A stretch of 64,000 nt of DNA from Cordilura impudica (taxonomy: Eukaryota; Arthropoda; Insecta; Diptera; Scathophagidae): positions 56,823,408 through 56,887,407 of the forward strand of contig OY821521.1 of NCBI GenBank assembly GCA_963682025.1, in the 5' to 3' direction. The notes below the pieces were generated by a model, which was given only the letters and a program-made list of their open reading frames with translations, made no database searches and was not told where the DNA came from. Made by a program: the position numbers and the translations under genes. Shown piece after piece: positions 33,866-45,555 of this stretch (position 1 is its first letter; every line of letters starts with the position of its first letter).

Positions 33866-34418
33866 AAAAAAAAAAAAAAATCGCCAATAGCAAGTGAAAT
33901 GTTTCATGCCCTAAAAATAATAATTAATGAAAGGCGAAACAAAGATTTTATATCTTTATTGTTTTTTTTTTTGCAAAGTGGTATCTATCCTAATTCGCAG
34001 ACTAATAACTATTTCACGTATTCTTCAAAATATTCAGTAAAGTCGTTAGCAAAAGAGACAATTGAAAGATTGTTTCGTGAATCTGATAAGCAAATTGAAA
34101 TTGAAAACAGAGAAGAAACTGATTCAGAACCTGAAGTGTCTACTTTGGATGAAATGCAAAAAAACTATCAATTCGATTATGGCGGTCCCACAAGAGGACA
34201 GCAGAACATCATCGTTGGAAAAGGAACTAAAGCTGATCGAAGTTAATCGTGGAAAAAGGGGATTTCATACAGAAAATTTGTACCAGGCTTTACTTGCCAT
34301 TCAACCAACCTCAACATCGAGTGAAAGAGTTTTTTTAGTAGCATCTAGCTTTTTAGCTAAGGTGCGCAATCAATTAAAAATTGAAACCTTAAGAGCCATT
34401 ATTACAACTTGCCTTTAA
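33866..34418 (+). pseudogene. hAT transposase C-terminal fragment (dimerisation domain)
   Basis: The first frame (to 34246) has SPIASEMFHALKIIINERRN and FLQSGIYPNSQTNNYFTYSS. An acidic linker (EIENREETDSEPEVSTLDEM) follows. A frameshift near 34190 leads to KELKLIEVNRGKRGFHTENL and YQALLAIQPTSTSSERVF, then SSFLAKVRNQLKIETLRAI. The last part is the classic hAT C-terminal dimerisation domain (the TSTSSERVFS..A motif). The frame is cut by a MITE at 34395, and INRLVFLKYFFK continues on its far side (from about 34962). The catalytic DDE region and the BED finger are missing. Confidence 0.85.
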
Positions 34419-34960
34419 AGTAAATGTTAGTTAAAGGTAACTTTAGCTAAAGTGAACAATAAAGTTACCTTTAACTTCTTTTCGTTATTACAACTTCCCA
34501 TTAAAATAAAATTAATATTTTTGATATTGTGGCAGCACCAAAGGAAACACCGATTACTTTTGACCAAATGAATTGATTTATCAAAATACATAGTGGCAAC
34601 GTTCCTTTAGTTGTTCGCAAATAAACAATAAAAACAATAGAATAAAAACCAAAAACCTTTATTTAAGTTGCATAATTGTTGTAAATGTGTAATGAAACTT
34701 TTTAAAAATATACAAGCATATATTTAAGTATCTATAAATAAATTTATTTCCAAAACTAAATTGATGTGAATTTCGTCTTCATAGGTCAGAAAATGTGGCA
34801 ATATTAATTACATAAACCTCACGTTAAAAGTTAAAGGCAACAATATCTTCCCTTTAGCTTATCGGTCACTTTTAGCTTAAAGTATAGTTGTAATAACGAA
34901 AAACTAATAATCTGCTTGATAACATCCTAACTTTAGCTATCGGCAAGTTGTAATAATGGC
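34395..34960. mobile_element. 566-bp MITE inside the hAT dimerisation domain
   Basis: Perfect 19-bp inverted ends GCCATTATTACAACTTGCC at 34395-34413 and 34942-34960. Subterminal sequences (AAAGTTACCTTTAACTTC, TTCGTTATTACAACTT and inverses) also pair. Because the ends are themselves near-palindromic, the target duplication (GCC, CCAT or GCCAT) cannot be fixed by eye. Confidence 0.8.
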
Positions 34961-35144
34961 CATAAATAGACTAGTATTTCTTAAATATTTTTTTAAAATA
35001 AAAAATGAAATATTTAAATACATGCACTTTTTTTCTAAAAATATTATGTGGTTTTTTTGCTTAATACCCGGGTAGCCGGGTAAAATTACTCGAATACCCG
35101 GATAGAAAACTAATTGAGTATTTGGATACACTAGTCGCTATGCG

Positions 35145-36235
35145 CTACAGTGGTGTTAAAAAAAAAACTAACGTATGCGGAATGAAATTGTAACGAAAGT
35201 AAATTTATTGTAGTTTTTCTATAACTAATGCACATTTTATTTCACTAGAAAATATCTGATCTGCTCCGCGGAGTTTTTTGGGTATTTTTTCCATAGTTGT
35301 TATAAAGATCGATGTTGGTATTTTGAGGATTTCCTTTTTAATTTTGTCGATCAGATTCTTCGTATTTTTCTGTCAAAAACCACCCGCATAAAAACGCAGC
35401 TTTCAATTATACCATCAATCTTTACTGGACTTAATTAAGGAGCATTTGGTGGGGTTTCCTCTTTATGAAATTATGGTATCTGAAGTGTATCCATAGCTTC
35501 TTCAGTTTTTCGAGCGTAATAACTAGAGGCTAACTAAATCTGGCCAGATGATCACATTTAATCCTCGATCATCTTTTCGCAATATGTCGTTAAGATTATC
35601 TAGATTTAAAAAAAAAAAAACTGGTTCCGCTATTCCGTGCGGACTGGTTGCAAGTCATAATAATACTTTTTCAGGGAACTTGTGCCAAATCTATAATATT
35701 AATAGGCTAGGCGATTTCTTGTGACCGATGTTTTGTTCCACCGTTTTATTCTGAATTTGGCCAAACGTATATTATTTGAAAGGTATTTCTTTTTAGCCGT
35801 TTTGCAAATTTACAGATCTTTAAATTTTTTCCTTTCTTTTGAGTAAATTGCATTTAAAGTTGCTACTAACACATACATGTGTGTTTTATTAAATTTGTTA
35901 ATGTGTTTGTAATAAAAATGAGTTTGTTTATTTGTGTTGATTTGTGAATTGGCTATAATTGATTAGCATACCTTTAGGGTCTTTATTTAGTGAAAAAGTA
36001 TAATTTCCTAGAATTTTCACTCGAATTTCGAGAGCTGGAATCTGCTAGTAATTATTATTTATATATATTATCTCTACGAAGAAGTACCTCTAGCGTAAAA
36101 TATGATTCATCGTTCTTGATGAAAATTATATCGCTCTTGGCGTAAAATGTATTTTTGATGTTTGGATAACCTCTTGAGCTTCAGAAATACTTGGCATATT
36201 CTTTCTAGACCTTCTGTGTGCTCACAAATCATTTA
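35145..36235 (-). pseudogene. IS630-Tc1-mariner-type transposase remnant, split by a Helitron
   Basis: Minus-strand reading: NDESYFTLEVLLRRDNIYK (about 36115-36055) up to the Helitron, then, after it, HKFPEKVLL, a TGA where Trp is expected, and LATSPHGIAEPVFF (about 35687-35610). LNVIIWPDLVS and YYARKTEEAMDTLQIP (35560-35480) come next, then HKEETPPNAP, SPVKIDGIIESCVF and DRK (35470-35370). The DE.YFT, WPDLAS.HYA and PPN.PQ.RPIE-like order marks this family. The acids of the last motif are eroded (SPVKIDG). A left terminal repeat may be ACAGTGGTGTTAAAAAAAAA near 35149. Dead. Confidence 0.7.
35690..36048 (+). mobile_element. Helitron H copy 3 (intact ends)
   Basis: Starts TCTATAATATTAATAGGCTA after A and ends with hairpin CTCGAATTTCGAG and GGAATCTGCTAG before T: the full set of canonical Helitron ends. 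It sits inside the transposase reading at 35145-36235 and is therefore younger. 359 bp. Confidence 0.9.
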
Positions 36236-36241
36236 GGTATT

Positions 36242-36940
36242 TATACCCTATACGACAATGTGGTTAAGGCATAATTACTTTGTGCTAAAATATTTGAGCT
36301 AGGCCCATATTTTATTATACCAATAGACTCGGAATCACTTTCTGAGTCGATTTAGCAATGTCCGTCCATCTGTCCATCAGTGTGTCCATGTGAACATTGT
36401 AATCAAAATACAGGTCGCAAATATGAATATATTTTGATGAAATTTAGCATATGTACGTTTCTATCGGCCATTGAAATTGGTAAAAATGGGTTCATGTTCC
36501 ACACTAGTCCCCATACAAATGGCCCGTACTAGATCGACTTAAATTGCCTTAATATCCAATTATCATATAGATTTCCGTCAAACTGGGTTTGTGTATGTTT
36601 ATTACATCCATTTAACAGTAGTCCAAATATAAACTCTGTAGAACAATTTTAAGTTATAGCCCCCATATGAAGCTGATTCCCGATCTTTACTTAAATCTTT
36701 CAAAAAACAAAAATATTGCACAGAAGTTTCTAAAATTTTGTTTCTATATGTTTTGCAAAAAATAAGTGGTCTTACTTAATATGGTTAGAAGTGTCCCCAC
36801 ATAAGTATAGCATCCGATATGAACTTTTTCACATCCGAATGAAACAAAACTAATAAAAATGTCACTCAAATTTGGTTTATGTTTATTTTCTATATCTAAT
36901 TATTTAGTAGGATCTAAGAGGATCTAAACGCAAAATTTTA
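36242..36940 (+). mobile_element. DINE-A copy 9, 3'-truncated
   Basis: 5' hairpin TATACCCTATACGACAATG, GTCCGTCCATCTGTC core, and body up to the ATCTAAACGCAAAAT segment. The terminal GTCGG hairpin is missing. Confidence 0.85.
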
Positions 36941-37019
36941 TTCCTCATACCTTTTGCATTTTCGTTGTGCTGAAGATTTTGAGATTTAAATTTTTCTTCC
37001 AATATTTTCCATTATTTTT

Positions 37020-37640
37020 TGATCAAGGTATACAGTACAAAGGGTGTTTTTTGTTGCTTCGATAGAACTTAACAAGCGAAAGAGTTAGCTATCAAACGAT
37101 GTGTCATGCTGTATTCAATATTCGATATTTATGATATACTCTGGCAAACCATCATGAGTGGATTCACGTTTAAACGACGCTGCTAAATTATTCAAATTTA
37201 CTTTGAAAATCAGTCATCGATTCAAGCAATTTATAGAAGATTTCGTGATTTTTGTGGCGAATAAAACGTACAACTGAGCATGCCATCTGTCGAACTGTGG
37301 GTAGATTTCATACCACATACTCTCTAAAAAATTGCAATAATATCAACAATTCGAAGGAATGTACATACTGAAGGCATCTCCGAACCTTATTTCTTCACAG
37401 ATTAAGCCAAAACTCGCGTTTTAGTCAATGGAGACCATTAGAGCAGCATAATCGAAAGAAAGGCGTGACCTGACATACGGCAAATGCCATCACCGACTTA
37501 TTGAAGTCAAAATTGGTGATAAGTTGATTTCGAGAAATCAAATGTCAATTGACCTCCTAGGTCGATTATTTTTTGTGGGGCTACATGAAGTCACTTGTTT
37601 GTTCTGAGAATTCAATGTAACATTCGTTGAAACGGGCATG
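37020..37640 (+). pseudogene. mariner-type transposase remnant with internal deletion
   Basis: FKRR and IIQIYFENQSSIQAIYRRFR (37165-37250) form the N-terminal domain. EGISEPYFFTD and LVNGDH (37372-37430) are core pieces, and FCGATXSHLFV-like sequence (37570-37600) is a decayed LWGY box. A possible terminus, GGGTGTTTTTTG, lies at 37042. Frameshifts and a missing central part show it is dead. It is cut at 37645 by DINE-A copy 10. Confidence 0.65.
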
Positions 37641-37644
37641 TTTC

Positions 37645-38423
37645 TATACCCTATACCACTACGTGGGTTGGGTATAATGACTTTGTGCTGCTGTTTGTAG
37701 CTACCAAACACATTTGACCTAGACCCATATCTTATTATACCGATCGACTCAGAATCACTTTCTGAGTTGATTTAGCGATGTCTGTCCGTCCGTCCGTCTG
37801 TGTGTCCATGTAAACCTAGTAATCAAACTACAGGTCGCAAATATAAATATATTTTAATGAAATTTAGTATATAAGCTTTTATCGGCCATAAAATGAATGC
37901 TGTTGAAATTGGTGAAATTTGGCCCATGTTCAGACCTAGTCCCTATACAAATGAACCCTATGAAATCGACTTAAATTGCCATAAGATCCAAATTATCATA
38001 TAGATCTCGGTCAAATTGGGTTTGTGTGTGTTTATTACATCCATTTATCAGTTGTCCAAAAATAAAACCCATGTGGTAATTCCCATATAACGCCGCTTCC
38101 CGATTTTCACTTAAATCTATCAAAAAACAAAAATATTGTACAGATTTTCCTCAAATTTGGTTTGTATATATTTTTCAAAAATTTAAGTAACTACCAAATA
38201 TGGTCAGGATCGGTACAATTTTCGACCTAGGCCCCATATAAATATAGCATCCGATATGAACTTTTTCATATCTGCAGCCAAAAAAATTAATTACAATGCC
38301 ACTCAAATTAGCTTATGCTTATTTTCTATATCCACTTAGTTGGACCGAAGAGATAGGGTCTCTAAACTATGGTATAGGCTATCACGTAGTCGATCTAGAC
38401 CGACTATAATTTTCTTACTTGTT
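37645..38423 (+). mobile_element. DINE-A copy 10, full length
   Basis: 5' hairpin TATACCCTATACCACTACG, GTCCGTCCGTCCGTCTG core, and 3' hairpin AGTCGATCTAGACCGACT with a TTTTCTTACTTGTT tail. It sits between a mariner remnant and a LINE fragment. Confidence 0.9.
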
Positions 38424-38925
38424 CAAGTATTGAAAACGGTGCAAAATTTACTTCTCTCCTTCTGATCTCCTTAAAATCTATACCACTTACATCCGACCGA
38501 AAATGGAATCCAATTCGCATATATGGGCAGAAGCTTTAAAGTCTTTTTTGGAGCTACTGGACCGTGCGCACAGGTGGGCGTTGATGCTCAATAATGAGAG
38601 TAGGGTATCTAACTCTATTGACTCGTTGGCACATCGTCGAAAAGTGGATTGTGTAACACAGTTCTGTAGATACTACCATGGGAAATGTTCTTCTGAGACT
38701 AGCGAACTCATTCCAAGTGCTTCCCTAGTAAATCACATCCCTTTGTAGTCTACTGTCTAGTTGACCGCACAACGCATTACAGAGAAAATTCATTTATCAG
38801 TCGAACTAGCCCTAAGTCGAATAAACTCACCGCACAGTTCCTTCATGAGATTTACAATGTAATAAAATGTAAGTCATACACTTCTCCTTCTTTCATCCTT
38901 CCCATAACATATTTTGCTAAGATTA
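38424..38925 (+). pseudogene. 3' fragment of the same Jockey/I-like LINE as 1169-3232
   Basis: KNGAKFTSLLL-type remnant, then RKWNPIRIYGQK, RVSNSIDSLAHRRKVDC (about 38598) and RYYHGKCSSETSELIPSAS (38670). These line up with the C-terminal part of the LINE at 2690-3100, including the 3' untranslated phrase CTTCTCCTTCTTTCATCCTT. It is not continuous with anything upstream. Confidence 0.8.
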
Positions 38926-38927
38926 AA

Positions 38928-39047
38928 TGAACTTTACTCCAAAAAAATGTTCCTGATGGTGCATAGTTAGAAATAAATTCCTTTCAAATGGTATATCTTT
39001 TGTTAAAATCGTCACAAGAAATCGCCTTGCCTTTTAATATTATAAAA
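38928..39047 (-). mobile_element. Helitron H-related fragment
   Basis: AAATGAACTTTACTCC to CACAAGAAATCGCCTTGCC and TTTTAATATTATAAA matches the inverted 5' part of the divergent subfamily at 32600-32895. Confidence 0.6.
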
Positions 39048-39409
39048 TATATGTTTAATATAATTACTGATGAAGTCTTAATGCCAGAAACCGGTCCCAT
39101 TATGAAAATTTATATAGTAGTTAGGCCCTAATTCGCCTAGTACAAACAAATGTTTTTCAAAATTATTGAAATGAGTTTAAAAGTTGTTCAGTTTAATTTT
39201 AGAATTGTCGAAATATGTTTGAAAATAGTTCTTTAAATTCAAAAGTGTCTGCTTTAACTTCGGAATTGTACAGATGCCCTTTAAATATTGCCAATTGTAT
39301 TTCAACAATGGTCAAATGTATAAAATATCAGAAAATTTCATATGTATTTTGAGGTTTATTTCCCTTTTCGCAGTTGAAATACAATTAAAACTGCCCCACT
39401 TCATAGGAC
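39048..39409. other. Unassigned; contains CTGATGA..GAAACCGG motif
   Basis: ACTGATGAAGTC..CAGAAACCGGTC near 39067 repeats the motif at about 17182. Otherwise nothing is recognised. Confidence 0.3.
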
Positions 39410-40130
39410 TCTATTCTTTATGTGTATTTTGTAGGTATGAGCATGGGTCATAAAGTATATTTCTTATCGCTAGGTGATCAGGGCGTGGCACTTTCCATAC
39501 AAAGTGAATTTGTAGTATCAAGTATATTGTGTACTATTACAGAAAGAACTTTGCTAATTTGTTGTGTGTCACCTATTATTAATTTAGTAGCCATGTATCC
39601 GAAAATTAGAGGGATCGGATAAATGTCATATATCTGAAGTACCATTAAAAGGAAAGCCTTGACTCTTTCTAGGAGTCCATCAGATATTAATGTGAGTAGT
39701 CAGATAAAAGGTGAGCAGGATCAGATCAATAGGCGTAGCACCTCCCAAGCAAAGAAAATATTAAATGTCATATATCTGGAGTACTGTAATAGTGAGAGCC
39801 TTGGGACTTTGCGTAAGCCCAAAAGTTATTCATGTGATTAGTTGAACAAAAAATGGGCGTGACATACAAAGTAAGTACATAATATCATATTACTTGGAGT
39901 ACTATAAAAGGTAAGCTCTTAACACTTTGTACTCAGAAAAATATAAAGTAATATGAAAGCGACAGTCTTGAAATTTTTGACAAGTACCAATGTGATTAGT
40001 CGTGGAAAATATGGGCGGAATCGTCAAATTCAAAAATCGCCAAAACAAAAACCACCAAAACCGAAAATCACGGAACACAAAAATCGCCCCACCATACTTT
40101 CTACGACTGAAAATTGGAAATCCGATTCTA
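39410..40130 (-). repeat. Helitron-body block C3
   Basis: Inverse of blocks C1 and C2: units with GGGCGTGGCACTTTCC, GGCGTAGCACCTCCC and AAAATGGGCGTGACA, then an AAAATCGCC-rich minisatellite (40028-40105). The open frames at 39953-40199 fall in this array and are not genes. Confidence 0.6.
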
Positions 40131-40261
40131 CTTCGGAATTTGAATCAACCACGGCTATGCACAAAAACTAAATTAAAAAAAATATATGTAAACGATTAAC
40201 AAAAGTATTTTATTTTTAGTGATGCCAAAACAATGGAAACTTTTAAACTGTGCCAATTTTA

Positions 40262-41142
40262 ATTAAAACAAGAAAAATAGAAAATGATATGGGGTCATAT
40301 GAGACCCCAAGTCCAAAAGGGTTAATGTAGTCATATTTTTTCCCCGAAACCCTAGGCTATTAAGATAAAATATAACATTTTAAAGTAGAAAACTGACAAA
40401 TTTTGATACAAAGAATTTATAAAGAGTACATTTACTGAATATTTCACAAACAACTCATTTTTCTCGAAATCCGCAAAAAAAAAATTCTTTATAAAAAAAA
40501 TTCTGGCGGAGGAATTTACTTAAAAATTCACAAAGTTAATCCGTGATATATATTTAACAAAACTTTAAAGTGCCAGATCCAATTTTTGGAATTTGGTTTA
40601 AGAAAATTTTTTAAAACTTAAAAGGAGTTTTCAAAATTTTTAGTATAAAAGTTTTCCATCTTTGGTCTCATTGCGCAAGTAATAAAACAATACTTCTTGT
40701 CTGAGTGCTCTAAGTATAGAGACCAAAAGAATGATGACTTTAATTAATTTCTTAAAGTTGAAAATATTTCCGTTATATTTCAGGACCTAGTTTTTTTTTT
40801 TTGTCAAAAAAGTGGTCTGGGGCATTTGCTATTTCTCTTTTTATTCGATTTTGAAGTTATATAGCTTTTTAAAGAGATAATTTAGTACTGAAATCGATTC
40901 ATATAACAACTTGTCGAAAAATTAAACTATAGAATGAAATTTTCGTAAAGTCTGAAAAAGTCATATTTTCCCCTTATAAACACACTTGAAATTTTCAGTT
41001 GCGTTGAGGCACCTCTAAATTTTTTTTGATTGACCCAAAACTTTGTAGTTCTCAGTTTTTTTGCTATTCGCATATTTCTAGAAGGGTGAGACTTTAAATT
41101 CGAACACTTTTTTCCCCCTCTATATAATGAAGGACCACCCTA
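40262..41142. mobile_element. Foldback family half-element FB3
   Basis: Corresponds to the right arm of FB1 (29320-30123), from the TCATATGAGACCCCAA motif to the terminus GGACCACCCTA at 41142. The left arm is absent. Confidence 0.85.
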
Positions 41143-41499
41143 ATGGCCACATATGCGAATTAAAAATTAGATTTGTTTACTACTTTCGACAGTTTAAAGA
41201 AGGATTTTAGTGTTTAATATTTTTAAATTAATTTTTTAAAGAAAATTAACTTTTAAATAAATTATTTTCTTAATCCCGGTCTTGTCAGTTGCCTTACCAT
41301 CTAAGATATCTAATAAAGATTGCATATTATTTAAATCGTATGAAATAAATTCTCTAGGGTATGTACAGTGGCGAATAATTGAGAGTTTTGACAAGGCTTA
41401 AAAAAATATTATAAAGATTTTGTTAAAATATTGGACTTGAGGTCATTTTAATAATAGCAAAAAAATAATTTTAAAAAATATTCGAATTTGTGAAAAACA

Positions 41500-41545
41500 A
41501 GTAAGAGTGTTAAATTCGGCTATGCCGAATCTTTGATACCCTCCA
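41500..41545 (-). mobile_element. DINE-B 3' end
   Basis: AACAAGTAAGAGTGTTAAAT, then the hairpin TTCGGCTATGCCGAA and GATACCCTCCACC: the inverted 3' end of DINE-B, with a better hairpin than other copies. The rest of the element is not recognisable. Confidence 0.75.
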
Positions 41546-41936
41546 CCTCTGTTTGAGTATTGATAATAAATGTAAACAAAATATTGGAAAAAGTAAACAA
41601 TTTGTTAAACTTAATACCAAATTATTTCAGAAAATTCTTTGGGTTGGTTTTCGTCTTTTCTATTATTTCGGATTTATTTCGGTGTTTGCTTTTTGCTCAT
41701 CGTGGTTGCTGATCGCCATGCATTTAGGTTATATACCTATAAGGAGCATCCCTGGGTCTTGATCAATAATTAAAAAAAAATTAACTTTTTCATAATATCC
41801 ACATCGATCATACTGAATCCATTCAGAAACAATTTCTTCTGTTCTGTTTTTTCCGGCAGTTAGTTTTCAACCTTGCCGTTAATTAAATTGCCATTGATTA
41901 ATGACAATTTATCCACAGAATATTTGTTACGTAATA

Positions 41937-42291
41937 TCTATAATATTAATAAGCTAGGCGATTTCTTGTGGTCGATGTTTTGTTCTACCGTTTTATCTTG
42001 ATTTTGACCAAACGCATGTTTGAAAGGTATTTCTTTTTAATTGTTTTTCAGAGTCACAGATTTTTAAATTTTTTTCTTCATTTTGTTACTCATTTAAAAA
42101 TTATACATACATAAAATTATACATATGCCATGTGTGTGTTTATTAAATTTGTTAATGTGTTTGTTAATGAGCTTGTTTTCTTCATTCGCAATAATAATAA
42201 ACCAAAAATGTGTTGGTTTCTGAATTGGCTAAGTTGAAAAGCGAAACTGCTTAGAAATTGCACTCGAATTCCGGCCGCTGGAATCTGCTAA
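41937..42291 (+). mobile_element. Helitron H copy 4
   Basis: TCTATAATATTAATAAGCTA at the 5' end and GGAATCTGCTAA (CTRR variant) at 42291. The hairpin is degraded to CTCGAATTCCGGC. Confidence 0.85.
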
Positions 42292-43560
42292 TTTTATATA
42301 ATGCTCCTCATTAATGCTCCTCATTAATGCTCCTTATTTTAATTCCAGTTTTCCATACCAATTATGCCATCGCCGATCCGTTAAGACGAACATTCTAAAA
42401 CGTACTGTACTGTACTGTATCAGGTTATGGGCATTCATATAGAATACTTTTTTTTAATTAAAATTGATTTTTTTGTTTAATTTTTGTCAATTTAAATTCT
42501 ATCAGGCTTAAAAAACATCCTTTACAAGGCAAGACTGCTCTTTAGGGTAGCAAACAATTGGTCCGATCCTACTACTGCAGTCAACTTCGCTTACTATAAC
42601 GATCAAGATAACCCATAAAAACTTGATAAACTTTAATATATTCATTATAAACATTAAATAGGAGCAGTAAGAAACCATACGTTAAACATTTTAAAGGCCA
42701 AAAAGTTCTACCTCAGGCCTCAGCATATTGAACAACATATAAAGAGAACTACTGGCATTTTAGCTTTTCCAGTAAACTCAACTTTCTAAATTAACCTTTA
42801 CATTTGTTTTGCGAAAACATACTAAAACCAACCATCTAGTCTCTATTTTTTTTTGCACGATTAGAATAGAAATTTTTTCAAAACCGCAACCACAATCTGC
42901 TGTAGGGTATGGAAAACTGCATTTAATTTGCAAAGATTTTTCTGTTCTTGTTTTTTTTTTTCGGTTTGTTGCCTTTAAGCGTACATACTCGTACTGTTGT
43001 TTTTTTGAGGGTTTTTCATTTTGGTTTAATTTTTTGTGTGAGTTTGTGACTTTGTCATAAAAACATTTTTTATTTTTTTTATTTTTTGTTGAACTAAGTG
43101 GCATTGTATCTTTTTTGCTCATTGCATGGATACTGCGTTCGTTGGTTGGTGTTGGTTTGAATGTGACAATGATAAAAGTTAAATATTTATTTTGCACAAG
43201 TCTGTGCGAATAATAATGTTAAATTGTAATGGAGTCAGAACAATGAAATGTTGCTTAAATATTAAGTTTTGAACAATTTATATTCATAACAGTCGTATTT
43301 ATTATGAATGCTGTTTTTTGATTTTATGCGAAATAATAAAATAAACTTTATTTTAACGCACGTAATTTGCAGCAGAATAAAAGGAATATTTTAGGTATTT
43401 GTGATAAATAAGTGTATCATAGACTAAATGTAACTAATTTTCTACCCTTAATCTTTATTTTGTATGTGAGCCAGAAAATTGTGTCATCCGGCGAACGCTC
43501 AAGACATTTAATTTCTTTCGGCTATTATGAGTGTTGTTGTTAGAGTAACATAGAAAATTC
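42292..43560. other. Unassigned sequence
   Basis: ATTAATGCTCCTC is directly repeated at 42299-42330. Opposite-strand open frames at 42778-43197 have no recognisable domain and run through T-rich sequence. I see no supported gene. Confidence 0.35.
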
Positions 43561-43567
43561 ACATATA

Positions 43568-45037
43568 CAGTGGCTCCATGAAATATCCGCTCATATGATA
43601 TTTTTCGAAGGAAAAACAATTTTTTTTTGAGCCACTACCCCGTAAGATAGTACTTATTGGACAGGGTCGTATACAGTGGGATTGCTTAATACATTTCTTG
43701 GCAAAAAGTGTAAGGAGAGCTCATGGAACATTAAAATTTGGCCCAGAGCCTTTTATCAACTCAGTTAATAAAAATTTTAAGTTTCATCGCCCCACGCCCA
43801 TGTAACGCGAAAAGATTTTTTTGCCCCAAATTTTTATTTCCATCCCAAAAGTCATGAAACTAGGCACAATCCATAAGTTTTATGAAGCTAAGATATCTGG
43901 AGAGTTTCACGGAAATCGGCCACGCCCATCGCCCACAGCCTATATGCCCGACTATGCGTTTTTTGACCCGAATTTTTGTTTATGAAGTAAATATGTTTTC
44001 AAAGCTTTACAGAAATATGCCACGCCTACCACGCATATAACCCAAAAAAAAATTTTTTATTTTTTTATTTCAAAATTTTATTAAAAAAAAATTTTTTTTT
44101 ATTTAAAAATTTTGTTTTTGAAACAAACTGAGTTCGGCTTAAATATTTTTGCATGAAAAAAAAACTAGCTTGAACAAATATAGACTTTTATTCATCTTCT
44201 ATCATGACGTCCGATTTGATCGCTCCGCAAAAGTAGATGCAGCTCCTGCTGTCGGTCTTGCTACTACCTACAAGGACCTCAAATAGTTTTTCCGCTTTTA
44301 TGTGTTTAAAAATAATTTTGTTTTGATTTACATTGAATGCTTCCATAGCTCATTATTCCGTACTTGGCTGGCTTGATATAATGTATGGCGTAAATCTATG
44401 TATATAAGAATAATTGCAAATTTGTTCGGTCAGACAATTCAAAAAAGAAATACGGGCAACAAATAAAAAAATGCAATTCAACAATCCTCATTAGCGATTT
44501 CTTTTAATAATAGTACCAAATCTGTAGATACCTTTTAGTCCACTTACTAAACGTCAACAAACTTCGATAAAATGTATACTAAGCTCGTATCGCTTAAACA
44601 CCAGCATTAATCGATTCAGTCTACTTTTTCCTTGGAACACGTGTAGGGTTCGGCTATTCAACCCATACAACATTAAGGAGTTACGAGAGTTTGAAATTTA
44701 AAAAGGTCTCCAGGGACTTTCCCACAAACAGAAGAGTTAAAAGAGCTTATTCATAGAATTTTAAACTTCCACCTTTTTTTGTGTTAAGGGACTATGGCAC
44801 ATCACAAAAAATTTGTGATTACCTGGGTAAAAAAAATTATTCATTTTATTGCATAGTGTAGTTTATCGATTACTTTTCAACTAAATAATTATTATTATTT
44901 AATAAAGTTGGAAAATAATAAACTTGTAAGTTGTTTTTATTAATAGTAACAATAAACAGGGTACAACTTAAACTTAATATGTTATGCAAGAATCTTAAAT
45001 ATAAACAGGGCTGAGCGAATATTTTATAGAGCCACTG
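43568..45037. mobile_element. Tc1-like non-autonomous or dead element (TA target)
   Basis: CAGTGGCTCCATGAAATATC at 43568 and the inverse of CAGTGGCTCTATAAAATATT ending at 45037 form terminal repeats of about 26 bp with few mismatches. TA lies on both sides (43566-43567 and 45038-45039). No transposase is readable within its 1,470 bp. Confidence 0.8.
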
Positions 45038-45555
45038 TATGAATTTGTATTGATTTGAGTATGACGACATCAGTGCTGAAAAAAGTTGTCATCATATCCT
45101 GTTTGAATTAAACGATATTGTCATTTTGTTATTACACATATACTTGATTGTAGGTAGGTTCCTTGAGAAATATCGAACAAGAACTATTAGAAGTTATTCG
45201 ATGTTTAAAATTTGTATTAATAAGGAAATTATTGTATTGTATTCTTGCATTCGTTTTTTAACTGTTTGAAGGCCATAGTCAAGGCATAAGGTGCCCACAT
45301 CGAGCTAAAGTGAATGGATTCTCAAATCTTGGTTATATCCACGCATTTTCGTAATTAGAATCAACGATTTCAAGCAAAAAAATGTGGTCGTTTGAATAGG
45401 TAACATTTCAGTCGCCTAGCCCTGCAATAAAATAAAATATAAAAAAATAAACAAATAAAAATATCGAAATATTACAGCTTTCTATGGCCAAAAATAGTTT
45501 TCTCCATTCAAGATATCACATTTCTAGTTACAAAAAGAACAAAATCTTAAACATT

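Larger units (their letters stand above)
33336..35133 (+). mobile_element. hAT transposon, ~1.8 kb, with nested insertions
   Basis: The ends are TAGTGAATCTAAC at the left and the inverse of TAGTGTATCCAAAT at the right, fitting the hAT terminal consensus YARNG. Flanks GTCGCTT and GTCGCTAT look like an imperfect 8-bp duplication. Subterminal TACTCG and TACCCGGGTA motifs occur near both ends. It contains a transposase fragment, a DINE-B 5' piece (33433-33830) and a 566-bp MITE. Confidence 0.75.

Noticed and set aside
42778..43197. 139-codon minus-strand open frame
   Set aside because: Lys/Asn/Thr-rich composition from A-rich sequence, no domain or conserved block; treated as spurious.
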